A DNA stretch of 32,065 bases from Naumannella cuiyingiana (lineage in GTDB: Bacteria; Actinomycetota; Actinomycetes; Propionibacteriales; Propionibacteriaceae): positions 1-32,065 of the forward strand of contig NZ_JACBZS010000002.1 of NCBI RefSeq assembly GCF_013408305.1, in the 5' to 3' direction. Shown one piece after another: positions 13,740-22,464 of this stretch. The position numbers were made by a program, and so were the translations under genes. The notes beneath the pieces were generated by a model, which had not been told where the DNA came from, did not search any database, and was given only the letters and a program-made list of their open reading frames with translations. Numbering within the stretch: position 1 is the first letter of the stretch; every line of letters begins with the position of its first letter.

Positions 13740-14150
13740 ATGGCGGGGACACCTCGGCGGCGGCGGGCGAATGCGGCGGCTGGAGCGGGGCCGCGGCGGC
13801 ATCAGTTGAAGTTGCGGTTGACGGATGCGGAGAACGCGCGGTTGTTGGCGGAGGCTGAGGTGCGGCAGTGCTCGCGGCAGGCGGTGTTGATGCGGGCGTT
13901 GGTGTCGGATGGGACCGAGGCGGTGGCGCGGTTGTCGGCGATCGAGGCGTCACTGTGGAGTGCCCGGCGTGGGGTTGCGCGGGCGGGGGCGAACGTGAAT
14001 CAGGCGGTCAAGCTTGAGCACACGCGCCGGTTGGAGGGCGTGCACGGCGGCGGTCAGTTTGAGGAGCAGCTCGGGTCGGCGCTGGCGCAGCTGGAGCGGG
14101 CGGTGACGGAGTTGACGGCGGCGTTGGAGCGGTTGGAGCGGGAGCGGTGA
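13740..14150 (+). CDS. MobC-like relaxosome accessory protein
   Basis: A 136-residue protein from ATG 13740, with GGAGG five bases upstream. An N-terminal ribbon-helix-helix (HQLKLRLTDAENARLLAEAE, then SRQAVLMRALV) is followed by the MobC-type segment SARRGVARAGANVNQAVKLE and a C-terminal coiled helix. Such proteins bind oriT, help open the strands and load the relaxase. Its stop overlaps the relaxase GTG as GTGA, a usual arrangement for mobC-relaxase pairs. The family call rests on the pattern of the central motif. Confidence 0.78.
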   Translation: MAGTPRRRRANAAAGAGPRRHQLKLRLTDAENARLLAEAEVRQCSRQAVLMRALVSDGTEAVARLSAIEASLWSARRGVARAGANVNQAVKLEHTRRLEGVHGGGQFEEQLGSALAQLERAVTELTAALERLERER

Positions 14151-15745
14151 TCATCAAGCTCCCGGCGGCCCGGCAATCCTCCGGTGGTGGTGGGGTGGGG
14201 ACGTTGCCGCCGCGGCGGGCATCGGATGCGAATCTGGGCCGGTCGATGCGCGGGCTGATCACGTACTTGTTGGGGCCGGGCCGGTCGGATGAGCACACGA
14301 ATCAGCGGGTGATCGCGGGGTCGGAGCCGTTGGAGTTCGAGTATGGCGATATCGCGTTCGGTGAGGACGTGTTCGCGCCGGCGGAGGCGGCGAACCTGGT
14401 GCACGAGCTGAACGCGCCGATGCAGGCGAAACGGGCCCGCGGCGAGCTCCCGGAAGATCGCGGGTTCGTGTTCCATGCGGTGTTGTCGATGCAGCCCGGC
14501 GCGGTGCTCGACGATGCGACCTGGAACCAGATCGCGCACGACTACATCGAGGCGATGGGTTTCGATGACGCGGCGGGTACGAAGGTGCCGTGCCGGTGGG
14601 TTGCGGTGCATCACGGCCCGTCGGCCGGCGGGAACGATCACCTGCATCTGGCGGTGCAGATGATCCGCGACGACGGGACGTGGGCGAGCAACGCAAACTC
14701 GTATCGCCGATCGGCCGCGGCCCGCAGGATGATCGAGGAGAAGTACCAGCTCGGGCATGCCGAAGACCTCGCCCAGCGCCGCGATCACGTGCCGTACCCG
14801 CGGCACGATGCGAGCCAGGAAGTTCACGGTGCGCAGGTGCCGGCACCGGCGCATGAGCGGCTGCGGGAGCGGATGCTCGCGGCCGCGAGCGCGGCGGCGG
14901 ACGAGGCGGATTACGTACGCCGGCTGTGGGGATCGCGGGTGCTGACCCGGCCCCGCTACGCCGACGGTAGGCGGTCGGTGGTCACCGGGTACTCGGTGGC
15001 GCTGATCGAGGCTGACGGCACCCGGAGTACCTGGCGCGGGGCGGGGCAGGTACATCCGTCGTTGCGGCTGCCGAGGCTGCGGGAACGCTGGGAGGCGACA
15101 CCGGATTCGGCGGCGCGCGCGGCACGCATGTGGCGGGCGGAGAAGGGCGCCGGGGCAGCGGTGCCGCGCGATCCGAAGGTGCAGCGTCCCGCCGCCGCGG
15201 CGGTTCGGGAGCTGGAGCAGGCCCGGGCGGCGCTGGGCGACGAAACTGGTGGTGAGGGTGTCAGTGGCTTGGTGGCCGGCGTGTACGCGGCGTTGGCGCA
15301 TCGGCACGAGCGCGGCAAAGGCGGCCCGCTGCACGAGGCGGCCGAGGCGTTCGCCCGGGCAGACAGTCAGCTGCCGGCGCGGTTGCGTTACCCACCGCCC
15401 ACGTTGACGACGCCGCTAGGCCGGTCGGTGCGGCTGATCGCCCAGGCGCAGAGCGACCAGGACGTGGTGGCGTGGATGGCGCTCGCCGAGCAGCTGAGCC
15501 ACCTTGCGACCGCGGTCGCGGATCGGAACGCGGCGCGGGCCGATCTGCGCGAGACGGAGTACCTGCGCGGGGCGGTGAGCGCGGCACGAGAAGTGGTACC
15601 GAAGGTGGGCCGGGCCGCACCCGCGCCGAGGACCGGACCGGAGCAGGCCAGCTCCGGAAGCCGGCGCCGGCGAACGGGACAGGTGGGTGAGCGGCCGGCG
15701 CACCTGCGCCGGGAGAACGGGCCGGATCAGAGCCGTGGCCGGTAA
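14147..15745 (+). CDS. MOBP-type relaxase
   Basis: A 532-residue DNA-nicking enzyme that would cut oriT and carry the strand to the recipient. The N-terminal block RGLITYLLG holds a candidate catalytic Tyr40. FVFHAVLSM around H110 is motif II. RWVAVHHGPSAGGNDHLHLA at 150-169 is the histidine triad (H165 and H167 with H155 or H156) that binds the metal. The order Tyr, then 3-His, fits the MOBP relaxase family. The C-terminal 300 residues are Arg/Ala-rich helices without a helicase or primase domain. GTG 14147 overlaps the MobC-like stop. MOBP is my reading of the motifs; a related actinobacterial clade is possible. Confidence 0.85.
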   Translation: MIIKLPAARQSSGGGGVGTLPPRRASDANLGRSMRGLITYLLGPGRSDEHTNQRVIAGSEPLEFEYGDIAFGEDVFAPAEAANLVHELNAPMQAKRARGELPEDRGFVFHAVLSMQPGAVLDDATWNQIAHDYIEAMGFDDAAGTKVPCRWVAVHHGPSAGGNDHLHLAVQMIRDDGTWASNANSYRRSAAARRMIEEKYQLGHAEDLAQRRDHVPYPRHDASQEVHGAQVPAPAHERLRERMLAAASAAADEADYVRRLWGSRVLTRPRYADGRRSVVTGYSVALIEADGTRSTWRGAGQVHPSLRLPRLRERWEATPDSAARAARMWRAEKGAGAAVPRDPKVQRPAAAAVRELEQARAALGDETGGEGVSGLVAGVYAALAHRHERGKGGPLHEAAEAFARADSQLPARLRYPPPTLTTPLGRSVRLIAQAQSDQDVVAWMALAEQLSHLATAVADRNAARADLRETEYLRGAVSAAREVVPKVGRAAPAPRTGPEQASSGSRRRRTGQVGERPAHLRRENGPDQSRGR

Positions 15746-15760
15746 CACCCCGACAAAGGT

Positions 15761-15793
15761 TTATAAACTAGGCGGAAATCAGCTAGTTTATAA
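15761..15793. promoter_or_regulatory. Palindromic operator upstream of the AAA ATPase
   Basis: TTATAAACTAG (15761-15771) and CTAGTTTATAA (15783-15793) form a perfect 11-bp inverted repeat with an 11-base spacer, so the half-sites lie two helical turns apart centre to centre. It stands between the relaxase stop and GTG 15814 and contains TATAA-type -10 candidates. It is the clearest operator in the window. Confidence 0.6.
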
Positions 15794-15813
15794 GTGAGTC
15801 CGAGGGAGGGGTT

Positions 15814-17280
15814 GTGCGAGGGGTTGTGTACACGCCGGGTGCCGGGCATAACCGGTTGGCGCCGCTGCCCGGTCGTGAAGAGCTGCTCCGGACCTGGCAG
15901 GAGATGCTCGCCGATGTGCAGACCGATGGCCGCGCGGGAGGGAAAGACTACTTACTCCTCGGCTACCGCGGCGTGGGGAAGTCGGTCACGATGCAGCAAG
16001 CCGTCGAGCTCGGTCAGAAGACCGGCTACAGCACGGTCGGGTTGATCGGTAACCCCGATACACCGATGGTGACGGCGCTGTTCCAGTCAGCATTGCATCA
16101 GGCCGAGACGAACGATCGGCCCTCACCGTGGCAGCGAGCCGTTCAAGGACTGCGTCGCATCGGTGGGGTCGGCCTGGACCTCGGTGGCATCGTCAAGGCT
16201 GACATCAAGCTGACCGAGACGGCGAAGCCGAATGCCGACGTGGCGCCGGCGAGCATGTACGACCCGTCGGCCATCGGCTCGACGCTCGCCCGGCTGGCCG
16301 AGGATCTGCGCGCCGAGCAGGGGCGGGGCGGTCTGATCTTGTCGGTTGATGAGCTGCAGATGAGTCACGAGCGTGACATTCGCGCGCTGGGTGGCGTGCT
16401 GAACCATCTGAATCTGCGCCATCCGTCTGCTCCGATCGTGTTCATCGGCACCGGGCTCCCGCACACCATGCGGGTGCTGCAGGGTCGCGATCCGGAGCGG
16501 CCATTGATCACCAACCCGGCCAGGTTGTTCACCCCGGTGGCGATCCCGGGCGAGCTGAGCCGCGACGCGTTCGAGGACGCGCTGCAGCGACCCGCTCTGG
16601 AGCGCGGGGTCCGATGGACCGCTGAGGCGCTGGATCGTGCCGATGAGATCACCGGCCGGTATCCGGCTCACGTGCAGGCGATCGGCGCAGCGGCCTGGGC
16701 ACAAGCCGCAGGGCCGAACAAGATCACCGCCGTTGACGTAGCGGCGGGTCAGCGCGCGGCCTTGGAGACGATGGAGCAGCAGTACCTTGAGCCGCGCTGG
16801 AACGATCTGACCGATCTGCAGCAGGGCTACATTGCTGCGATCGCGTTGTGTGGTGGAGAAGCCCGGTCCGGGCACGTCGCAGCCATGTTGGGCTATGAGT
16901 CCTCGTCTGAGGTGTCGGAGATGCGGGACCGGCTGATCCGAACCGGCGACATCTTGGAAGCGCGGCGCGGCTGGGTCGCGGTGGCGAACCCGATGATGAC
17001 CGAGTGGGCACCGCAGAAGTATCAGGAAACGTGGATGAACCACGACCCCGGCCTACCCGGCGCGCTGCCGTCGCTGACCGACATGGCCGAGCTGCGCGAC
17101 CGCTATACCGATGGCCGCAGTGCTCGGGACAAGGAGGCGCTATCGGCGGCGGAGATCGCGCGGTTGAGCTGGGCGAAACCCGCCCGCCACGTCCGCGGTT
17201 CGCAAAGCCGGCCGGCGCTTGAGCCGGGCCGGCGGCCCGGCCCGGGCCGTGACCAGGATTCCGGGCGCGAGCGCGGATAG
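15814..17280 (+). CDS. AAA/STAND-type ATPase with C-terminal winged helix (ORC-like)
   Basis: A 488-residue cytoplasmic ATPase. It has Walker A LGYRGVGKS at about 49-57, Walker B GLILSVDELQ at 173-182 and a sensor-1-like VFIGTGLP at 209-216. An arginine-rich lid region precedes a winged-helix segment (LTDLQQGYIAAIALCGGE, then GYESSSEVSEMRDRLIRTGD) at about 330-385. The layout recalls ORC1/Cdc6-like and STAND ATPases, so a DNA-linked switch is likely. The last 40 residues are basic and disordered. GTG 15814 has GAGGGAGGGG upstream. It has its own palindromic operator. Whether it serves transfer, replication or defence is open. Confidence 0.75.
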   Translation: MRGVVYTPGAGHNRLAPLPGREELLRTWQEMLADVQTDGRAGGKDYLLLGYRGVGKSVTMQQAVELGQKTGYSTVGLIGNPDTPMVTALFQSALHQAETNDRPSPWQRAVQGLRRIGGVGLDLGGIVKADIKLTETAKPNADVAPASMYDPSAIGSTLARLAEDLRAEQGRGGLILSVDELQMSHERDIRALGGVLNHLNLRHPSAPIVFIGTGLPHTMRVLQGRDPERPLITNPARLFTPVAIPGELSRDAFEDALQRPALERGVRWTAEALDRADEITGRYPAHVQAIGAAAWAQAAGPNKITAVDVAAGQRAALETMEQQYLEPRWNDLTDLQQGYIAAIALCGGEARSGHVAAMLGYESSSEVSEMRDRLIRTGDILEARRGWVAVANPMMTEWAPQKYQETWMNHDPGLPGALPSLTDMAELRDRYTDGRSARDKEALSAAEIARLSWAKPARHVRGSQSRPALEPGRRPGPGRDQDSGRERG

Positions 17281-17316
17281 GGCCGACCGAAATGACTCAC
17301 GCGAAGGGATCACACG

Positions 17317-18192
17317 ATGGATGAGGAAGAGCAGCTGGTCGGAGAGATGGCCCAGCGGATGCGGATCGCGGCAACACTGGTGGCGCAATTGGCCGAGCGT
17401 CGGGTGCGCGCCCAGGAGAACGCGGCGCGCGAAGAGCAACGCGAGTCCGCGGCGGCCGCCGAACAGCACCGCCGGGCGCTCGACGGCGATCGGCGCAACG
17501 CGGTCGAGGCCGGCCGCAGTGTTTACAAGAACGTCCGCGACAGCCCGCACCTGTGGGAAGGCCCTGACCGCATGGTGAAGATCCGGGTCGGGGAAGCCCT
17601 CGCGGTCTCACAGGCCTTGCGCGAAGACGATCCGCTGGCCGGGATGGCGAACCAGTACCTGCGCCGCGAGATCGCCGAGCGCCACGGCGGCCGAGCCGAA
17701 GAATGGGAGGTTGCGGCGATCGCGGCCTACCGCGATGCGGTCCAGGAGATCGAGGACCGCGACGCCGCACGGGCCGAGGCCGAGACAGAGGCGGGTCGCG
17801 AGGTCGACGCCGAGGACCGGGCGACGGCCGCGGCCGATCGCGGCGACCGCGGCGCTGCCGAGGCGGCGGAGCAGGAGGCCGCCACCGCCGGCGAGCGCAA
17901 AGACCAGGCCCACGACCAGGCGCACGTCTCAGACGGCAACGCCGCGGCTGACGTCGACCGCGTCGAGCACGCGGCCGCCGGCGAGGCGGCCGACCGTCCC
18001 GCCGAGAACAGCACCGGCCCCGGCCGCACCGACATCGAGGGCCGGCGCGCCGTCACCACCGCCCGGCAATCCCATCCCGAACCAGCCGATCAGCAGGTCA
18101 GCACCGCGCAGCGCACCCGGGGCCGACGAAACGCTGGACAGGCGCGTGCCCGGGGCAGCGAGCGGGTGCACGATCGCGGCCGTGGCCGCTGA
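17317..18192 (+). CDS. Charged coiled-coil protein of the mobilisation operon
   Basis: A 291-residue protein from ATG 17317, with the leader GCGAAGGGATCAC. Residues 1-60 are a charged coiled coil. Residues 60-140 look folded (GRSVYKNVRDSPHLWEGPDR, then QYLRREIAERHGG). The rest is an acidic then basic low-complexity tail rich in Ala, Asp and Arg. No known domain is recognised and there is no signal peptide or membrane segment. It follows the ATPase with a 36-base gap and may work with it. The protein could be a relaxosome or scaffold partner; that is inference. Confidence 0.6.
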   Translation: MDEEEQLVGEMAQRMRIAATLVAQLAERRVRAQENAAREEQRESAAAAEQHRRALDGDRRNAVEAGRSVYKNVRDSPHLWEGPDRMVKIRVGEALAVSQALREDDPLAGMANQYLRREIAERHGGRAEEWEVAAIAAYRDAVQEIEDRDAARAEAETEAGREVDAEDRATAAADRGDRGAAEAAEQEAATAGERKDQAHDQAHVSDGNAAADVDRVEHAAAGEAADRPAENSTGPGRTDIEGRRAVTTARQSHPEPADQQVSTAQRTRGRRNAGQARARGSERVHDRGRGR

Positions 18193-18210
18193 CGCAGACC
18201 GCCGCCCAGA

Positions 18211-18245
18211 AACGCCCTGCCGTCGACCCGGACCGGCGGGGCGTT
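18211..18245. terminator. Bidirectional terminator between convergent operons
   Basis: AACGCCCTGCCG (18211-18222) and CGGCGGGGCGTT (18234-18245) pair over 12 positions with a single T-G wobble and an 11-base loop. It lies exactly between the stops of the + strand gene at 18192 and the - strand gene at 18247. Confidence 0.75.
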
Positions 18246-18246
18246 C

Positions 18247-19128
18247 TCAGTTCTCGCCTTGCCCAGGTTCGGGTTCGGGTTCGTCGAGCAGACCATCCGG
18301 AGCCTGGTCGGTCGGGAGAAGCCGGCCTTGTTTGTGCACGTCGGTGCTGTGGTCGCAGCTGGCGAAGGTGCCGTCCTTCTTCATCAGGGCGTAGACGGTC
18401 GGGTCGCAGTAGTCGCGCCACCACACCGTCATCGCGGTGGGACCTTCCCAGCGCATCGCCTCCCATGATGTCCACAGCGCACGGAGTCGGTCGACGGCCT
18501 CGGCGTGCCGCCACCAGGTCGTACACCACTGCAGCCCCGGCCGGCGGGTCACCTCCAGTAGGTAGCGGGTGACGAATTGTTCGACGTTGGCAAATGCCAT
18601 TGGCTTGGCCTCGGCGCCAGCGGCGTCGGCGGCAGGTTGGTCGGCCGCGGCTTGTTCGGCGAGCCGGAGTATCTCGGTGGCGGCATCGAGCTGTTGCTCG
18701 GCCTTGTCATGGCGGCTGCGGCGCCGCAGGACCTTGCCTGCGGCGCGGTCGTGGGCCCGGCGTGCCTTCTCGACGGCTTCGGCCGCTGCGAGCCGCTCCC
18801 ACTCCTTCCTGCTGGGGTCGGTCGCGTAGGCCTCGGCTTTGGCCTCGGCCACCCGCAGTGTGCCGTCGGTATCGGCGTGGGCATCTTCGGCGGCCGCTAG
18901 GTCGTCGACGGCGGCGTCGAGCGCGGTTTCGGCACGGTCGACGAGGGCGCGGGCGGTGGCGGAATCGACCATCGGGCCGGTCGGTGGCCCGGCCGGTGGT
19001 GGGGCGTTGCTGCCGGCAGGATCACCGGAGGCGAGGTGATCCCGGGCGTCGTCGATGGCGCCGGTGTCGCCGGACGCCTCGGCTCGCGCCCAGGCGGCGG
19101 CGGCTTCTTCGGCATCGAGTTCGCTCAC
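18247..19128 (-). CDS. DUF4913 protein, last gene of the type IV secretion operon
   Basis: A 293-residue protein from GTG 19128, overlapping the coupling-protein stop as GTGA. Residues 55-165 are a long coiled coil. Residues 180-262 carry the DUF4913 pattern (LQWCTTWWRHAEAVDRLRAL, then MTVWWRDYCDP and DGTFASC). This domain is widespread on actinobacterial plasmids and integrative elements, beside conjugation genes. Its activity is unknown. The acidic Pro/Glu tail is probably disordered. A role with the coupling ATPase, for instance as a cytoplasmic partner, is suggested by the overlap only. Confidence 0.82.
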   Translation of the reverse strand: MSELDAEEAAAAWARAEASGDTGAIDDARDHLASGDPAGSNAPPPAGPPTGPMVDSATARALVDRAETALDAAVDDLAAAEDAHADTDGTLRVAEAKAEAYATDPSRKEWERLAAAEAVEKARRAHDRAAGKVLRRRSRHDKAEQQLDAATEILRLAEQAAADQPAADAAGAEAKPMAFANVEQFVTRYLLEVTRRPGLQWCTTWWRHAEAVDRLRALWTSWEAMRWEGPTAMTVWWRDYCDPTVYALMKKDGTFASCDHSTDVHKQGRLLPTDQAPDGLLDEPEPEPGQGEN

Positions 19129-20918
19129 GGGTGGGTCTCCTGCGCCGACGGGGCGGGCCGTGCATGCTGGGCCTCGAGCAGTCGTTGGGTGGCGTAGCGC
19201 TCGGAGGCGGCGATGAGCTCGGCGTCGGGGCGGCTGGACCAGTGGACGAGCTCGACTAGCGCGGTTGGTGCTCCGGGGCTAAGGACGAGTGCGCGGCCGC
19301 GTGGGAGTGCTTGGAGCTCGGCTACCTCGAACAGCGTTTCGCGTTGCACTCGGGTGGAGACGGAGCGAGAACGTTGGGCGCCGCTGAACAGCGCGCCGCC
19401 GCTGGTGTTGCTGTCGCGGCGGATCACGTCGTGAGGTCCGATGAGGTTGGACAGCTCGGCGAGGAACTTCTCATCGGCGATGCCGGCACCGACGCCCCGG
19501 ACGTTCGCCGCGGACCACAGTTTCCGCATGCCGGTCTCGCGCCAGACGTCGACGCCTTGGGACCAGGACTGCAGGAAGGTGGAGACCATGATTCCGCGGG
19601 AGCCGAAGTGGCTGTACAGGTCGGGAAGGTCGGGCCACGGGACGACGTTCGCCGCTTCGTCGAGGACGACCGTCATCGGCAGTGGCAGGCGGCCTTGGGG
19701 CGAGCGGGATGCGTAGGCCTCGGCGGCGCGGACCGTGGCCACGGTGAGGGCGGCGGTGACCGCCCGGGCCGATCCTTCACCTTCGCGAGAGACCAGGAAC
19801 AGCGATTGTGAGGTACGGACGAACTGCTGCGGGTCGAAGTGCGGCTCCGAAGTGTCGGCGGGTGGTGGGGTGATCCAGCGGGCGAGCTTGGGGTCGGCGA
19901 GCCACTCCAGCATTGTGGCGGCTTCGCCGACGACGCCGTCGCGTTGCTTGTCGGTCAGATCCAAGATTCCCTGCAGCTGGGTGGCCGGGGCGGTGTCGCC
20001 GGCGAGGCGCAGCGCGTAGACGGGTTCGTCGTCGGTGGGCCGGGCGAGCCAGTCGGTGAGTTTGGTGATGGGCAGCTGAGCGCGGGCGGCAGCGAGCATC
20101 AGCAGCGCGGCGTAGCGTTTCCCGGTGGGCCCGAAGTAGGCATCGGGGGTGGCGTCTGGTTCGCCGGCGGCTTTGTTGAAGATCTTCGCCAGATAGACCG
20201 CTGAGGGGTAGTCGGTGACGAAGCTCAGGGGGTTCCACCACCACGGTGGTGGCTGACCTTCGGGTGCCTCGCCGATGATGTCTTGGGGATCGAACACCCA
20301 GACGTGGCCGTAGGTGGCGCGGGGGCCGCGGCAGTAGTCGGGCAGGTCGCGCTTGTTGGTGGTGGCGACGACCGGGCCGGCGGTGGAGACGATCTGCGGA
20401 ATGCACAGGCACGAGGTCTTCCCGGCGCGGGGGCCCATGATCCACAGCTGGACCCACTCATACGGGACGGTCAGCTCCGCTCGCCCGGGCAGCAGCCGCC
20501 CGATCGGTGACCCAGCCGGTGTAGCGCTGGTGGCGTTGAGTCGCTGCGCCTCGGCCGCAGCGCCTTTGCCGTGCATCACGTCGAGGTCCTTCAGGCGGGC
20601 CATCGAGTAGGCCTTGGTGTCGATCCGGGAGCGTCCTTTGCGCGGCCGGAACGTCCACACCACCAATGCCACTAATGCCACCAATACCAAGAGCAGTGGG
20701 ATCGCGAGGATCAGCCCGCCCGGCGGGTAGCCCTGAGCGGGGATCTCCAGCCAGAACAGCACCGGATTCTGGACCGGGCGTCCGCCGGTGACGATCGCTC
20801 CGACCCACAGCGCCGCGCTGGCGGCCAGGACGGTGACCAAGACGCCGGCGGTGATCAGCCAGCCGACTTCGCCGCCGGCGTCGGAGCGGCGGGCGGGGTT
20901 GTCTGCGTGACGGCGCAT
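19125..20918 (-). CDS. VirD4/TraG-family type IV coupling ATPase
   Basis: A 597-residue coupling protein that would link the relaxase-DNA complex to the secretion channel. Two membrane helices at about 20-43 and 67-90 precede Walker A MGPRAGKTS at 161-169 and Walker B MTVVLDEAANVV at 415-426. Between them sits the helical all-alpha region expected of VirD4-type proteins. The C-terminal part includes FLAELSNLIGPHDV and LPRGRALVLSPG. ATG 20918 starts one base after the VirB4 stop; the longer frame to 20990 lies inside virB4 and is less likely. Confidence 0.88.
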   Translation of the reverse strand: MRRHADNPARRSDAGGEVGWLITAGVLVTVLAASAALWVGAIVTGGRPVQNPVLFWLEIPAQGYPPGGLILAIPLLLVLVALVALVVWTFRPRKGRSRIDTKAYSMARLKDLDVMHGKGAAAEAQRLNATSATPAGSPIGRLLPGRAELTVPYEWVQLWIMGPRAGKTSCLCIPQIVSTAGPVVATTNKRDLPDYCRGPRATYGHVWVFDPQDIIGEAPEGQPPPWWWNPLSFVTDYPSAVYLAKIFNKAAGEPDATPDAYFGPTGKRYAALLMLAAARAQLPITKLTDWLARPTDDEPVYALRLAGDTAPATQLQGILDLTDKQRDGVVGEAATMLEWLADPKLARWITPPPADTSEPHFDPQQFVRTSQSLFLVSREGEGSARAVTAALTVATVRAAEAYASRSPQGRLPLPMTVVLDEAANVVPWPDLPDLYSHFGSRGIMVSTFLQSWSQGVDVWRETGMRKLWSAANVRGVGAGIADEKFLAELSNLIGPHDVIRRDSNTSGGALFSGAQRSRSVSTRVQRETLFEVAELQALPRGRALVLSPGAPTALVELVHWSSRPDAELIAASERYATQRLLEAQHARPAPSAQETHP

Positions 20919-20919
20919 C

Positions 20920-22464
20920 TCAGCCCACCATCGCCGCCGCGTCGGATGGAACCACCGACTCCCCGCCGGTCGCCGCGGCGCCCACCGCAAGGTGGCGCCA
21001 GCGCTTGTTGGTGTCGTTGACGGCCTTCTCGGTCGGGGTCATCCGCATCCGAAACGGGATCCCCGGGGCCTTGCCGGTCTTCAACAAAAAGCAGCCCTGC
21101 CCCGGCGGCGAGGTGGCCTTGTTACTGATCGGGTCGACGATCGCTTCCTCGGACCAGGACTGGATCATCTCCACCTCGCGCCGCGACATGTCGAATACCT
21201 CGCGCAGGTTGCCCATCTCGCGGACCGCGAGGCCACCCATGAACACCAGTGAGGATCGTTCCACGAAACCCCAGGCGCGTTCGGTGAGTGCCTCGGTTGC
21301 CATCCGCAGGTCCGACATGGTGTGGGTGATCATCACCTGGGCCAGGCCCTTTTGCCGGTTCAGCCGAGTGATCGCATCGATCAGGTCGATCATCGCCGCC
21401 GAAGCGCGCAGGATCCGCCACAGCTCGTCCATGATCAGCACGTAGGTGTACTTCTGTCCGACGCCGTCGTCGGCGGCGATGGTCGCCGAGGCCACCATCG
21501 CCGATCCGTAGGACCAGGTGACGGCCTGGACGGCGGCCTGCAGCAAGGTGTCGGCATCGTCGACCGACGACACGTCGAAGCAGGTCGGCACACCGAGCCG
21601 GAACTTGTGGCTGGTGCGCTCGCTGAAGATGTCGCCGAACGGGCCTGAGGGGCCGAGCGCCATCAATCCCTCACGGAGCGGGTCGACGGTGGTGTCATAG
21701 CGCTCGTCCTCGCCGCGGTCGATCGCCAACGCGCGCAACTCGGGTTCGCGGTCGCGGATCAGGTTCTCGACATCGCCGACCAGCGGGTCATCGAAGCGCT
21801 CGTCGGCCAGCCGGATCGCGGTGGCCAGGATGCTCTGCTGCCGCGCGCCGAGGGGTTCGTTGCGGATCATCTCGATCAGCGAGCGCAGCACCGCGGTCTG
21901 GCGCGCGTGTATGTCCTCTAGCGCCTTCTTCCGCGCCTCGGGCGACATCTTCGGCAACAGACCAGTCAGAACTCCTTTGTCCAAGGGGTTGATCGACCCG
22001 ACACCGCGGCCGACCGGGATGATGTCGCCACCGAGCGCCAGGGTCAGGTCGACGTAGTCCGGCTTGAGATCGGACATGATCAACGGCACGAAGCCCTGAT
22101 AGGCCAGCGCGGTGACCATCCGGCGGGTCAGGGAACTCTTCCCCAGCCCGGGCCGGCCCAAGATGAACGCGGAGGGGTTGTTCACGATGTTCGCCAGGAA
22201 CCAGTTCACCGGATCCGCGCACACCGTGGACCCGTTTAGCAAATGCTTCCCGACCGGGACGCCGACCAGCGGCGCGGCCGAACCGGCTGCGAACGGCCAC
22301 AACCCGCAGACCTGCTTACTGGTGCCACGCCACTCCGGCGCGACCTCGAGCTGGAATCCGCCGCCACCACCACGGCCGGGCCACCCGAACCGGCCCGGCA
22401 TCACCGCCCGCCCCCGGGGCGGGCTGACCTTCTTAGGCGACTTGCCGCGCTTTCTCATCAGCAT
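20920..22464 (-). CDS. VirB4-like type IV secretion ATPase
   Basis: A 514-residue ATPase that energises assembly of the conjugative machine. Walker A LGRPGLGKSS is at 102-111 and Walker B YVLIMDELW at 341-349. VirB4-typical segments follow (QKGLAQVMITHTMSDLRMAT, then ERSSLVFMGGL and GQGCFLLKTGK). The N-terminal domain found in single-chain VirB4 proteins is missing here, and the SCO6880-like protein encoded immediately upstream may supply it. The ATG overlaps the upstream stop by one base as TGATG. No membrane helix is present, so it acts at the inner face of the membrane. Confidence 0.87.
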   Translation of the reverse strand: MLMRKRGKSPKKVSPPRGRAVMPGRFGWPGRGGGGGFQLEVAPEWRGTSKQVCGLWPFAAGSAAPLVGVPVGKHLLNGSTVCADPVNWFLANIVNNPSAFILGRPGLGKSSLTRRMVTALAYQGFVPLIMSDLKPDYVDLTLALGGDIIPVGRGVGSINPLDKGVLTGLLPKMSPEARKKALEDIHARQTAVLRSLIEMIRNEPLGARQQSILATAIRLADERFDDPLVGDVENLIRDREPELRALAIDRGEDERYDTTVDPLREGLMALGPSGPFGDIFSERTSHKFRLGVPTCFDVSSVDDADTLLQAAVQAVTWSYGSAMVASATIAADDGVGQKYTYVLIMDELWRILRASAAMIDLIDAITRLNRQKGLAQVMITHTMSDLRMATEALTERAWGFVERSSLVFMGGLAVREMGNLREVFDMSRREVEMIQSWSEEAIVDPISNKATSPPGQGCFLLKTGKAPGIPFRMRMTPTEKAVNDTNKRWRHLAVGAAATGGESVVPSDAAAMVG

